Below, piece after piece: positions 33,546 through 43,028 of a stretch of DNA of 64,000 nucleotides. The notes beneath the pieces are model-generated. The model saw nothing but the letters and a program-made list of their open reading frames with translations, was not told the DNA's origin and ran no database searches. Every line of letters starts with the position of its first letter. Position 1 is the first letter of the stretch. The DNA lies in assembly GCF_003967535.1 (NCBI RefSeq), contig NZ_BIFR01000001.1, positions 2,479,001 through 2,543,000 of the forward strand. The letters are read 5' to 3'. The stretch comes from Tengunoibacter tsumagoiensis (GTDB taxonomy: Bacteria > Chloroflexota > Ktedonobacteria > Ktedonobacterales > Ktedonobacteraceae). The translations under genes and the position numbers were made by a program.

Positions 33546-34787
33546 TTAGGGAGATTTGAAGAGCTGCTGAAGTTGTTGCCAGAGCTTATGGCGATCCTGG
33601 TTCTTTTCGGGTGCCTGTTGCTCATCTGAGCGAGCATTGGTAGCTCGCTCTTGTTGAGCCAGCTCTTCTTGCTGCTGTGGGCGTGGAAAGGGATGGGTGG
33701 GTATATTACTGATCGCCTGGCGGTCCTCATAGGTAGGAGGTAGAGGAGAGGCCTGTTGAGCAGTTGGATTATTCGCCAGTGATGGATGTGAAGGAGTGTG
33801 TGGGATAGGTTTCATCTCCTGTGTTGGCTGTTTCTTAGTTGGGAGATCCTCGACCTGTTCCATATAGCGAGGGCGTTGGGCTTGTGGTCGTTTGGGTGGT
33901 TGCAAGGGACGTTGAAGACGCTGACCAAGAGGGAGCGCCCCTGTATTTGAAGGTATTGGAAGATGGAGGCCTCGGAGCGCCTCAGCCATCAAGCTGGCTT
34001 CTGAGTAGCGTTTATGGCGATCGCGAGAGAGGGCCGTCATAATAATCTGCTCCAGCTCCGGAGAGAGCTCTGGATTTAACGTACCAGGAGGAGTGATGGA
34101 CCCTTTGATAATCATCTGCGTCAACTCGGGCATGGTGCGTCCATTAAACGGGCGGCGTCCGCTAACCATCTCATAGAGTACGACACCTAACGCATAGATA
34201 TCGCTCCGATTATCAAGTGTATGGCCCCAGACCTGTTCAGGAGAAGCATAATAGATGCTGCCGACCAGGGTACGAGCCACCGTGATCGTCTGGAGGCCAG
34301 ATGCACGTGCCAGACCAAAATCCATCACTTTAATCTTGCCCCAGCGATTGAGCATCAGATTCTCAGGTTTGATATCCCGATGAATGACATGGCGCTCTTT
34401 GTAGGCGGCATCGAGTGCATCAGCGATCTGAGCCGCGTATTCGGCAGCCAGGTGTTGCGGGATCATACCATCAAGATAGAGCAGATTGGCAAGTGTAGGA
34501 CCCTGAACAAACTCCATGATAAAATAGAGCAACGACTGCTGCTGTCCTGCGTCATAGATCTGCACAATATTGGGATGATTGAGTCCAGCGATGATCTGCG
34601 CTTCACGAATGAAGCGAGCGATATAGGAAGTATCACGAGCCAGGACCTGGGGGAGTACTTTGATCGCCACCTCGCGTCCTAAAGCGATCTGTTTGCCGCG
34701 ATAGACCACTCCCATCGAGCCTCGACCAACTTCTTCCTCTAAATAGTAGCCCCCAAGGGTATGCCCTGCTAGTTCATTCATCAGCAT
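33546..34787 (-). CDS. Ser/Thr protein kinase (PknB-type, soluble)
   Basis: A 413-residue Hanks-type kinase. The kinase domain fills about residues 12-275, with the glycine loop VGRGSMGVVY, Lys in AIKVL, HRDIKPENLM (catalytic loop) and DFGLAR (metal). The last 140 residues are rich in Pro and Gln and look disordered. Unlike classic PknB there is no membrane helix or PASTA repeat, so it is cytosolic. It is fully equipped for catalysis. A PP2C phosphatase at 46287 could oppose it. A structured 330-bp leader lies upstream (34788-35121). Confidence 0.92.
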   Translation of the reverse strand: MLMNELAGHTLGGYYLEEEVGRGSMGVVYRGKQIALGREVAIKVLPQVLARDTSYIARFIREAQIIAGLNHPNIVQIYDAGQQQSLLYFIMEFVQGPTLANLLYLDGMIPQHLAAEYAAQIADALDAAYKERHVIHRDIKPENLMLNRWGKIKVMDFGLARASGLQTITVARTLVGSIYYASPEQVWGHTLDNRSDIYALGVVLYEMVSGRRPFNGRTMPELTQMIIKGSITPPGTLNPELSPELEQIIMTALSRDRHKRYSEASLMAEALRGLHLPIPSNTGALPLGQRLQRPLQPPKRPQAQRPRYMEQVEDLPTKKQPTQEMKPIPHTPSHPSLANNPTAQQASPLPPTYEDRQAISNIPTHPFPRPQQQEELAQQERATNARSDEQQAPEKNQDRHKLWQQLQQLFKSP

Positions 34788-35121
34788 CTACAGCGCAGAA
34801 GCCTCAGCGTAGACGCGTGAGGAACAGGCGCTGCATCCCCTTTCTTCGCTTTAGTGAACAAAAGGATTCAAGTCCCCATGCGGGGAAGCGTTTTTGAGGT
34901 GGGAACGCTTAAACACCTGATAGTGTCGGGTTATCTCTCTGTTTGTCGCGCCTTTCTCTATAGAACAGAAAGAAGCGAGCCCAGGAGAGGTAACCCGACG
35001 CATATTCTCGCTACCCGGGTGAGACACCCGAGCAGAAGTGCCCAAATAAATGGGTCGAGGAAGAGAGCATGGCAGGTATCTTGCCTCTGCATCATGCTCT
35101 TCTACAATAATAAAGCTTTGT
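34788..35121 (-). other. Structured intergenic region, possible RNA element
   Basis: No gene is seen. Several stems are visible: GTCGGGTTATCTCTC with GAGAGGTAACCCGAC (15 pairs including one G-U, about 34925-35000); CGGGTG-AGA-CACCCG (about 35017-35031); and GAAGAGAGCATG with CATGCTCTTC (about 35061-35103). The last could end transcription of the sigma gene. The others could be a small RNA or a leader of the kinase gene. I do not recognise a known RNA family. Confidence 0.4.
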
Positions 35122-36048
35122 TTAGTCGAGGTAGTCTTTGAGAATGCGACTAGCCTGTGGATGACGTAGTTTACGGATTGCGCGTTCTTCGATCTGGCGT
35201 ACGCGCTCTCGTGTCACCTTCAATTTCTTCCCAACCTCCTCCAGCGTATGATCATGATCATCGACCAGACCAAAGCGCAGTTCGATTACCTGTCGTTCGC
35301 GGAGGGTAAGTTGTCCAAGAACCTTACGAATCTCTTCACGTAACAATTGTTGATCGGTAATCTCGGATGGACTGCGTTCGTGCATATCCTCGATAATATC
35401 GCCCAGGGTATTCTCCTCTTCTTCGGAGAGAGGAGCATCGAGCGAAAAGACCTTTTCGGCCCAGATCAACAGCTCATTGACGCGTTCTGGTGTCATATTG
35501 AGGCGTTCGCCAATATCTTCAGGGGTAGGTTCGCGTCCCATTTCTTGATACAACTGGCGGGTAGTGCGTTTGACGCGCATGACCTCTTCCATAATATAGA
35601 CTGGGAGGCGAACGACACGTGTCCCTTCTAAGATGGCGCGTGTAATGGCCTGCTTGATCCACCAGGTTGCATAGGTGGAGAAGCGAAAGCCTTTTCGATA
35701 ATCAAATTTGGTAACGGCTCGGATCAAGCCGATATTGCCCTCACCAATTAAATCTTCCAGGGTCAGCCCCTGCCCAACGTACTTTTTTGCAATACTCACG
35801 ACTAGACGAAGATTCGCCTCAATGAGGTGATTTCTTGCATCCCTGTCTCCATTTTCGGCGCGTTCCGCGAGGCGAGACTCGCTAGCTGCTGAGAGCAGAG
35901 GAATGCGTGAAATTTCGCGAAGGTAGAGACGCAGGCTATCGCTTTGCGCCAGACTACTTATATCGCCATGGTCCTGTTGTGTTTCGCGCTCGGATTCACC
36001 CGATTTCTCACGATCACGTTCTGCGTTAAACATCACATTTCGTTCCAA
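35122..36048 (-). CDS. sigA: Primary-type (RpoD/SigA-like) sigma factor
   Basis: A 308-residue sigma-70 protein. Region 1.2 shows [17 protein letters not shown]. Region 2 shows [31 protein letters not shown] and the -10 binding [12 protein letters not shown]. Region 3 follows. Region 4 contains [15 protein letters not shown] and the -35 helix [18 protein letters not shown]. It lacks a long region 1.1, so it is a group 1 or group 2 factor of the short type common outside proteobacteria. It ends DYLD, as SigA proteins do. Whether this is the single housekeeping factor cannot be said from the window. Confidence 0.9.
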   Translation of the reverse strand: MERNVMFNAERDREKSGESERETQQDHGDISSLAQSDSLRLYLREISRIPLLSAASESRLAERAENGDRDARNHLIEANLRLVVSIAKKYVGQGLTLEDLIGEGNIGLIRAVTKFDYRKGFRFSTYATWWIKQAITRAILEGTRVVRLPVYIMEEVMRVKRTTRQLYQEMGREPTPEDIGERLNMTPERVNELLIWAEKVFSLDAPLSEEEENTLGDIIEDMHERSPSEITDQQLLREEIRKVLGQLTLRERQVIELRFGLVDDHDHTLEEVGKKLKVTRERVRQIEERAIRKLRHPQASRILKDYLD

Positions 36049-36675
36049 GTGCTTGCTCTCTTCTCCTGCAACATGTACGTAGATCAGTTCAGTCCTGGTT
36101 TATTGTATCATACGTATGGGGTATTGCAAGGTACATCTTCCCCGGATTCAGTAGATAAACAGTCCTTCATGCCCGGCTAGAGGCTCTGGGTGTTGGACGC
36201 TCCGACTGGTAAATGGAGGTAGGAAACCTACTGGTTAGGAGCCGGCTCGAAGCAAATTTTGGCGGAGCTCTGGCTCGTCTGTTCCTCGTTACCTATCTTT
36301 AGAGCATATTGTTGAAGGATAGTATGATCATTATAAACCCGGCGATGCCCATATATGCAACCCCCCTCGATCTGATGGGCAAGAAAAGGTCCTCATCCAT
36401 TAGTGAACGTCGCACAAACAATTTTTTGTGGGTGAAGTTTTCGAAGCATTTCATTTTCATTTGCGGTTTATGTTTCGTCTGGTTTCTTTGCTCTGTGTGT
36501 TTCGTCTGGGCCTGTAGCCAGATATGGTCAGTTTGCGAGAAGAGTATCTTCTACGTTCTAACTAATGAGAACGGTAAAACGTAGATAGGGGAGAAGATTG
36601 CTAACGTCAAATATGCGAGAGAAGAGGATATGTAGTGTGTGTTGTTGTGCGGAAAGTTGAGGCAAGTGCTCACTT
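36049..36675. other. Long divergent intergenic region
   Basis: The region is between the sigma gene (minus) and a kinase gene (plus). A possible fold lies at 36180-36250, with GCTCC/GGAGC arms around GTAGG-AAA-CCTAC. A weak open frame at 36309-36584 encodes a Cys/Phe/Trp-rich peptide without supporting motifs and is not called. No known riboswitch is recognised. Confidence 0.4.
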
Positions 36676-38346
36676 ATGAGCTCACCTGTGCTATTAACAG
36701 CGGGAACGGTGATTGGTGGTCATTATATTATTGGGGATCTGATCAACCGTGGAGGCTTTGGGGCTGTCTATCGGGGAGTAGATACGAGCGAGGGGAATCG
36801 TCTCTGTGCACTGAAAGAGACCTACGATGTCACTCCCGCAGCTCGACGCCAGGCTTTGATGGAGGCGAGCATTCTGTTTACTGTCCGGAGTCCTCATTTG
36901 CCGGAGGTCTACGATGCATTGGAGGATCATGGCCGCTTCTATCTCATCATGCAATTTGTTGAAGGGCAGAATCTCCTTCAACTCCTTCAGCAACGTCTGC
37001 CAGGTCTGCGTATCGGTGAACAACAGCCCTATCAGGCTCACAGTGGACCCTGCACTGAGCAAGAGGTTTTAAACTGGTTGCTGCCTATTATTGATGTCTT
37101 GCAAGAGTTACATAGCCGTAAGCCACCGATTTTGCATCGTGATATTAAAGCCGGAAATATCATCATCACACCAGAGCAGAAGGCTGTGCTGGTGGACTTT
37201 GGATTGACAAAGTTATATGATCCAACGCGTGGTACACAGACCCTGGTCAAAGCAGTCTCAGAAGGTTTTAGCTCGTTAGAGCAGTATATTGGACAGACAA
37301 GCCCACGATCGGATCTCTATTCCATGGCTGCTACTATGTACCTCCTGTTAACAAATCGCTTGCCTCCACCAGCCGTAACAAGAAGCGTTCAGGATGAACT
37401 TATTTCTCCTCGCTTGCTTAATCCTCTTGTGTCTCAGAAGATGGAACGGGTGCTATTGAAAGCACTGGCTGTTCATCCAGATGATCGCTATGGGAGTATG
37501 CATGATTTTGCACAAGCGTTGATGGAGCCTGAGTTTACGGCTCATGCTGATCAGACGATCCTGGGGCCCTCGCTGACCTCTTTGCCAATTGTGCCCTCGC
37601 CTGCGCCGCTTTATCTGAGTGCACCTCATCCAGCCGCTCCTGCGGCGTATCCAGGACCGCCTGTAGCTTATAACCCTTATAATTCCTCAACGGTTCAGTC
37701 CTCTTATCCAGCATTTCAGCCTGGAGGATATAGCTCACCAATACAGGTGCATGCTGTCTATCCTCAGTTGCCTGCCCATCCACCCGTCTCGCCGCGTTAT
37801 GGAGCCCCCTCTTCTCCTCAGCCTCGGATGGTCTCATTGCCTAATCCGACTGATGTAGGGTGTGCCTGGGGGTTGCTGCAGGGTATGTTGAGTGCCCTCA
37901 TTGTCCTGTTTCTTCGGGAACCAGGCGCCTTTATTCTGGCGTGGGGATTAGGGCTGCTGTTTTACGTCTGGGCAGGGATGCGGGCAACGCGTAAGGGGGG
38001 ATCGGTGCTTCGTGGTGGCTGGGCTGGCTATTGGGCTGGTATCCTTGGTACGATCTCTTTCTGGATTACGTTGGGGATCGGGCTGGTTGTGCGCGTGAGT
38101 CTGCGGGCGAATGATCTCAACAAGCGCCTGGCGGGTCAGCCCTCCAATGAGATCGTAAACCAGGCCTGGCGCGATGTTCAGCCAATCTGGCCAAAAGTCT
38201 TATTATTTGCGCGCCAGCCACTATGGATAAACGTAGGTGCTTTATTGCTGGCAGGATTAGTGGTAGCATGGCTCTGTGGATGGCTTGGTGGTCTGATCCG
38301 CAGGCTACGGTCAAGTGGACGTCCCCAAAATGGTCGCCGTCCGTAA
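36676..38346 (+). CDS. Ser/Thr protein kinase with C-terminal membrane segments
   Basis: A 556-residue kinase. The catalytic domain (about 10-285) has INRGGFGAVYRG, Lys in CALKETY, HRDIKAGNII and DFGLTKLY. Next comes a Pro/Tyr/Ser-rich linker (about 300-390). The last 160 residues hold about four hydrophobic segments, which should anchor it in the membrane with the kinase inside. It is followed 56 bp later by tex. The signal is unknown. Confidence 0.9.
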   Translation: MSSPVLLTAGTVIGGHYIIGDLINRGGFGAVYRGVDTSEGNRLCALKETYDVTPAARRQALMEASILFTVRSPHLPEVYDALEDHGRFYLIMQFVEGQNLLQLLQQRLPGLRIGEQQPYQAHSGPCTEQEVLNWLLPIIDVLQELHSRKPPILHRDIKAGNIIITPEQKAVLVDFGLTKLYDPTRGTQTLVKAVSEGFSSLEQYIGQTSPRSDLYSMAATMYLLLTNRLPPPAVTRSVQDELISPRLLNPLVSQKMERVLLKALAVHPDDRYGSMHDFAQALMEPEFTAHADQTILGPSLTSLPIVPSPAPLYLSAPHPAAPAAYPGPPVAYNPYNSSTVQSSYPAFQPGGYSSPIQVHAVYPQLPAHPPVSPRYGAPSSPQPRMVSLPNPTDVGCAWGLLQGMLSALIVLFLREPGAFILAWGLGLLFYVWAGMRATRKGGSVLRGGWAGYWAGILGTISFWITLGIGLVVRVSLRANDLNKRLAGQPSNEIVNQAWRDVQPIWPKVLLFARQPLWINVGALLLAGLVVAWLCGWLGGLIRRLRSSGRPQNGRRP

Positions 38347-38402
38347 GCCGACTTTACATGCCTGTTCATGCGGCATAGCATTGCAATTTTAGAGAAGGTA
38401 GG

Positions 38403-40766
38403 TTGAGAGTTTTGGCTATACAAGAAGATAGCAAGCACAGTGAAAGTGTTGGAGAGCAGTCAACGGAGACAGTCCTTTCTGTTAGTGAGATTGCGCAGAT
38501 CCTGAGTACAGAATTAAGTATCGGGAAGGGACAGATTGCGAGTACAATTGCCCTCCTCGACGAGGGTAATACTATTCCCTTTATTTCGCGCTATCGTAAA
38601 GAGGCCACAGGTAGCCTGGATGAAGTACAGATCCAGGCGATTGCAGACCGGGCCGCCTCATTACGGGCTCTGTACGATCGCAAACAGGATGTGCGCCGTT
38701 TAATTGAAGGTCAGGGGAAGTTAACAGCCGAACTGGCGGCAGCAATTGAGACTGCAACAACCTTGCAGGAGGTTGAGGATCTCTATCTTCCCTATCGTCC
38801 GAAGCGAAAAACCCGGGCGAGCGTGGCTCGTGAGAAAGGATTGGCTCCCCTGGCCGAGCTGATCATTGCCCAACCGGAGTTTGCCACCGATCATGAACAT
38901 CAGCTTGAACTGGCCGCTGCTGCCTATCTGAGTGAAGAAAAAGGGGTCCCTACCAGCCTGGAGGCGTATGCTGGGGCCAGTGATATTGTGGCAGAGATAA
39001 TTACCGAAGATGCGGCTGTTCGTGGGAGTGTGCGAACGCAATTTTTTAAGCAGTCGGTTGTTGGAGCAAAAGCGGCAGATCCAGAGAAGGTTGCCGAAAA
39101 AGATCCCAATGGTGTCTATCAGCTCTACTACGACTTTCATGAAGATGTGACTAGACTGGTGCCTCATCGCGTCCTGGCATTGAATCGAGCCGAACGGGAA
39201 GAGGTCTTGCGCGTTAGCATCACCCTGCCCTATGAGCAGGTGCAACAGAGCATCGCTCAACATCATCCCATCAAACAGACATCACCATTTGCCAGATTGC
39301 TCTCCGATGCGATGGAAGATGGATATAAACGCCTGCTTGCACCGGCAATGGAGCGTGAGGTCCGCGTCGAATTGACCAGACAGGCTGAAGAGCATGCGAT
39401 TCATATTTTTGCGGCCAATCTACGTAATCTTCTGCTTCAGCCCCCTCTGCGTGGCAAGAAGGTGCTTGGTATAGATCCGGGCTTTCGTACTGGTTGTAAA
39501 TTGACGGTGGTGGACGAGACTGGCAAGTTTATCACTTCGGATACGCTGTATCTGTTTCAGGAGCAGAAGGCGCGGCAGTTGTTGCGTTCACTGATTGAGA
39601 AATATCAGATTAGTGTGATTTCGATTGGGAACGGTACAGCCTCTCGGGAGACTGAGCAACTGGTTGCCGATCTCTTGCGCGAGTTGAAAGAAGCGGGTAA
39701 CAACGAGATTGGCTACGTCATCGTCAACGAAGCAGGGGCATCAGTCTATTCGGCATCAGAAGCTGCTCGGGAAGAATTTCCCACCTTAGATGCGACTCAG
39801 CGGGGCACGATCTCCATTGCCCGCCGTCTGCAAGATCCGTTGGCCGAACTGGTCAAGATTGATCCCAAGGCCGTGGGAGTTGGACTGTATCAGCATGATG
39901 TTGATCAGAAGGAACTGGCAGCTATGCTCGATCGTGTGGTTGTCTCCTGCGTGAACTTTGCGGGTGTTGAGGTCAATTCGGCCTCAGCCGCGCTTTTGAA
40001 GCATGTCTCCGGGATTAATTCGCGTGTCGCGAATGCCATTGTGAAATATCGTGAGGCTCATGGTCCTTTTGTGTCGCGTCAGGGATTACAGAAGGTTCCT
40101 GGTCTGGGACCGGCTACCTTTGTTCAGGCAGCGGGCTTTTTAAAGATTGCCAATGGAAGTGATCCTCTGGACAATACATTTATCCATCCTGAGAGTTATC
40201 AGGCCACACGCACGCTGTTGGATCTCCTGCCTGTTGAGCCTGGTGGTAAGAATAAACCTTCTGAACGCATTGCGCTGTTTCGGAAGAATCTACAGATGCA
40301 AAATACCCTGGGCAAATTGCAGAACAGCCTGGGAGGTGGACGTTCAAATCGCAATCGTTCAACGGGTTCAACTGAAGGTAGTGAGAGTGCAGCCTGGAGT
40401 GAACTGGCGAAGAAGGTTGGTATAGGTCTGCCAACGCTCAATGATATTCTGGAGAATCTTGAGAAGCCAGGCCTGGACCCACGCGATGCATTACCTGCAC
40501 CCATTCTGCGCCATGATGTGCTCAAGATGGAAGATCTCCAGCCAGATATGATCTTGCAGGGAACGGTTCGCAACGTTGTTGATTTTGGAGCCTTTGTGGA
40601 TATCGGCGTCAAGCAAGATGGCCTGATTCACATTTCAGAACTGGCAGATCGTTTTGTTCGTGATCCTCTTAGTGTTGTGGCTGTTGGTCAGGTTGTTCAG
40701 GTCCGCATTCTTAGCATCGATACGCGCCGTGGACGCGTTCAGTTGAGCATGAGAAATGTCAAATAA
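38403..40766 (+). CDS. tex: Tex-family transcription accessory protein (S1 RNA-binding)
   Basis: A 787-residue protein of normal Tex length. It opens with the Tex N-terminal region (IPFISRYRKEATGSLDEVQI). The YqgF-like RNase H fold is at about 355-500 (GKKVLGIDPGFRTGCKLTVVD). Helix-hairpin-helix motifs follow, and a C-terminal S1 domain (about 705-780) contains GTVRNVVDFGAFVDIGVKQDGLIHISEL. Tex binds nucleic acids and RNA polymerase and supports gene expression. Start is TTG 38403 with AAGGTAGG just upstream. A strong terminator follows at 40792-40838. Confidence 0.95.
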   Translation: MRVLAIQEDSKHSESVGEQSTETVLSVSEIAQILSTELSIGKGQIASTIALLDEGNTIPFISRYRKEATGSLDEVQIQAIADRAASLRALYDRKQDVRRLIEGQGKLTAELAAAIETATTLQEVEDLYLPYRPKRKTRASVAREKGLAPLAELIIAQPEFATDHEHQLELAAAAYLSEEKGVPTSLEAYAGASDIVAEIITEDAAVRGSVRTQFFKQSVVGAKAADPEKVAEKDPNGVYQLYYDFHEDVTRLVPHRVLALNRAEREEVLRVSITLPYEQVQQSIAQHHPIKQTSPFARLLSDAMEDGYKRLLAPAMEREVRVELTRQAEEHAIHIFAANLRNLLLQPPLRGKKVLGIDPGFRTGCKLTVVDETGKFITSDTLYLFQEQKARQLLRSLIEKYQISVISIGNGTASRETEQLVADLLRELKEAGNNEIGYVIVNEAGASVYSASEAAREEFPTLDATQRGTISIARRLQDPLAELVKIDPKAVGVGLYQHDVDQKELAAMLDRVVVSCVNFAGVEVNSASAALLKHVSGINSRVANAIVKYREAHGPFVSRQGLQKVPGLGPATFVQAAGFLKIANGSDPLDNTFIHPESYQATRTLLDLLPVEPGGKNKPSERIALFRKNLQMQNTLGKLQNSLGGGRSNRNRSTGSTEGSESAAWSELAKKVGIGLPTLNDILENLEKPGLDPRDALPAPILRHDVLKMEDLQPDMILQGTVRNVVDFGAFVDIGVKQDGLIHISELADRFVRDPLSVVAVGQVVQVRILSIDTRRGRVQLSMRNVK

Positions 40767-40791
40767 TTTGTGCTGACGTAATTCACACCGG

Positions 40792-40838
40792 GCCTTCTTC
40801 TGTCCTCAGAAAGCGAATGGACAGAAGAAGGCTTTTTT
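40792..40838 (+). terminator. Rho-independent terminator after tex
   Basis: GCCTTCTTCTGTCC (40792-40805) is the exact reverse complement of GGACAGAAGAAGGC (40819-40832), followed by TTTTTT (40833-40838). Confidence 0.92.
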
Positions 40839-40970
40839 GGGTAAAAGTTCAGTTTGCATCGCCAGCCAGATGTATCATACGATGACTCTGAAGAATATCC
40901 TTTTTCCTGGGAAGGAGCAACGGACAATAAGGTAAATATCCTTTACCTTACTGTAGAAAGTAGGAAGTCT

Positions 40971-42086
40971 ATGTCTGGGGTATATCGGCTGGGCCGTTTA
41001 GCGGGCATTGATGTCTACATTAGCTTCGGATTGTTTATTGCAATCATTCTCCTTACAGTCACACTTTCCTCTGGCTGGTTGCCTCGAATCTATCCGAATG
41101 CCTCTAGTGGAACGTATATCTTGCTGGGATTGATCAGTTCATTGTTTCTTTTTCTCTCTATTTTATTGCATGAGTTAGGTCATTCACTGGTTGCGCGTGC
41201 CCATGGTTTGAAGGTAAAAAACATTGTCCTGTTTATATTTGGGGGCGTCTCAAATATAGAGCAGGAGGCCAGGACCCCCGGGGCAGACTTTCAGATAGCC
41301 ATAATAGGTCCATTGGTGAGTATTGGCATTGGTCTTCTCTGCTTTGGTTTATGGTGGCCGCTGCGGCAATCATCATCAGCTATTCAGGCCTTGTTAGAGG
41401 TTCTCTTTGTCATGAACCTGGTGATTGGCGTCTTTAATCTTATTCCGGGCTATCCGTTGGATGGGGGACGTGTGTTGAGGGCAGTGTTCTGGAAGATAAC
41501 GGGGAATGCCAATCGTGCGACACGGATTACCACTGGTGTCGGGAGTCTGATTGCGTACCTTTTTATTATCTGGGGAATCTTTCAGGTCTTCAGTGGGGAT
41601 GTTCTGGATGGGATCTGGATCGGGTTTATTGGTTGGTTTTTGTTGTCGGCCTCCAATTCTGTACGGGCTCAAGCTACCTTTGATGAGGTTCTGGGGGATG
41701 TAACAGTAGAGGAAGTGATGGTGAAGAATCCTGTTACTGTCCCTGCCAATATCTCATTGCAGAAAGTTATTGATGACTATTTTTTGCCCCAGGCTTTGCG
41801 CTCTGCTTTTGTCATGCAAGCTTCATGGTTGGCAGGTATCATTACCTTGAATGAGATTCGGCATATTCCGCGCGAGAAATGGTCGAATACCCCGATCGGA
41901 TTGGTAATGATTCCCAGCGAACGTCTCCATATTGTTGCGCCAAAGCAACAGCTCCGCGAAGTGCTTCCTTTGATGACTGGCCGTGATGTCAATCAGCTCC
42001 CTGTCGTGGAAGATGGACAGTTATTGGGCGTGTTGAATCGAGATGTTATCCTGCGCTCAATTGAGCTACGGCGCAGCCTGCGCTGA
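40971..42086 (+). CDS. Site-2 protease (M50) with CBS domains
   Basis: A 371-residue intramembrane metalloprotease. It has several membrane helices in the first 240 residues, zinc motif HELGH at 67-71 and the second metal motif NLIPGYPLDGGR with Asp 164. A CBS domain pair fills about 245-365. This is the compact SpoIVFB-like group that cleaves membrane-held substrates, often pro-sigma or anti-sigma factors, with CBS sensing adenine nucleotides. ATG 40971 has AGGAAG 4 bases upstream; the frame is open up to 40854 without a better site. Substrate unknown. Confidence 0.9.
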   Translation: MSGVYRLGRLAGIDVYISFGLFIAIILLTVTLSSGWLPRIYPNASSGTYILLGLISSLFLFLSILLHELGHSLVARAHGLKVKNIVLFIFGGVSNIEQEARTPGADFQIAIIGPLVSIGIGLLCFGLWWPLRQSSSAIQALLEVLFVMNLVIGVFNLIPGYPLDGGRVLRAVFWKITGNANRATRITTGVGSLIAYLFIIWGIFQVFSGDVLDGIWIGFIGWFLLSASNSVRAQATFDEVLGDVTVEEVMVKNPVTVPANISLQKVIDDYFLPQALRSAFVMQASWLAGIITLNEIRHIPREKWSNTPIGLVMIPSERLHIVAPKQQLREVLPLMTGRDVNQLPVVEDGQLLGVLNRDVILRSIELRRSLR

Positions 42087-43028
42087 ACCAGAAGAGTGGA
42101 CCAGAGTAGAATGGGTCACCACAGCCATCATTTATGATGGCCGCGGACCATATCGGGGTGTGTCGTCATGACGGCCATCATAATTCACGTGTGCATCAAG
42201 AAGGGGGTAAGTCAAGATCGTTGCCATGGAGCATGCCCACCGCGTCGATGAGAGTGGACCATATCGGATTGTACCACCGTGCCCACCATTAACAAAAAAC
42301 CACAAAAGAGCAATTTATCGCACGAGGAGGTAGGGCCCATTATTCATGATGGCCGCGGACCATATCGTATTGTGTCTTCATGCTCACCATTAACAAAAAA
42401 ATCCTACAAGAGCGATTTATCGCACGAGGAGGTAGGGGCCCATCATTCATGATGGCCGCGGACCATATCGGAATGGGTCACCACGTCGATGAGAGTGGAC
42501 CATATCGGAATGGGTCACCGCGTCGATGAGAGTGGACCATATCGGAATGGGTCACTGCGTCGATGAGAGTGGACCATATCGGAATGGGTCACCACGGCCA
42601 TCATAAATGATGGGCCCTACATGATTATGCGATAAATCGCTTATGTGTCGTAAATTATTGCGCGAGAGGTAATAAACCCATCATTCATGATGGCCGCAGC
42701 ATAAATAGCATTGTGTCCTCAATATGAGTCATCATGATACATAATGAATTACATAGCGATGAGAAGAAAGTACTTACTATACACCACAGCCATTTGAAAC
42801 ACGGTACACTATAGTCAGTATCGATAAGGTTTATCTCTGTTTCATTTCTTGAGACATGGATAGATAGTCGTAGCTGAAGCGTGTCCGGTGAGTGTGGTGT
42901 GCATTCCTTTTCTCCCATATCACTGACCGCAATGGCAATTGGTAACATCCCCCTTTCAAGAGCGCAGGCACAGAATAACAAGCACAGCACCTGCTCTGGG
43001 TAGGCTTTATACTGGTGAGGTAATTGGT
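42087..43028. other. Non-coding, repeat-rich region before ftsH
   Basis: About 600 bp (42110-42720) is made of interleaved repeats and palindromes, described separately. The last 300 bp before ftsH are plain intergenic DNA. No gene is called. Confidence 0.6.
42110..42720. repeat. Nested tandem and inverted repeat cluster
   Basis: Three 37-bp tandem units occupy 42485-42595 and share GGACCATATCGG and GTCGATGAGAG. Two units of about 101 bp occupy 42284-42384 and 42385-42485, each starting CACCATTAACAAAAAA. GGACCATATCGG or a one-base variant occurs at least seven times between 42145 and 42582. CATCAT-N-ATGATG palindromes recur through the block. No spacers separate the units, so this is not CRISPR. 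It could be a protein-binding array or a family of intergenic repeats. Confidence 0.75.

Noticed and set aside
34868..34895. CRISPR-like sequence CCCCATGCGGGG
   Set aside because: It occurs once only; an array needs several copies with spacers.
36309..36584. 91-codon Cys/Trp-rich frame as a gene
   Set aside because: No good ribosome site, no motif, and unusual composition; listed only as part of the intergenic region.
42485..42595. 37-bp repeats as a CRISPR array
   Set aside because: The units are directly tandem with no spacers between them, and no cas gene is in the window.
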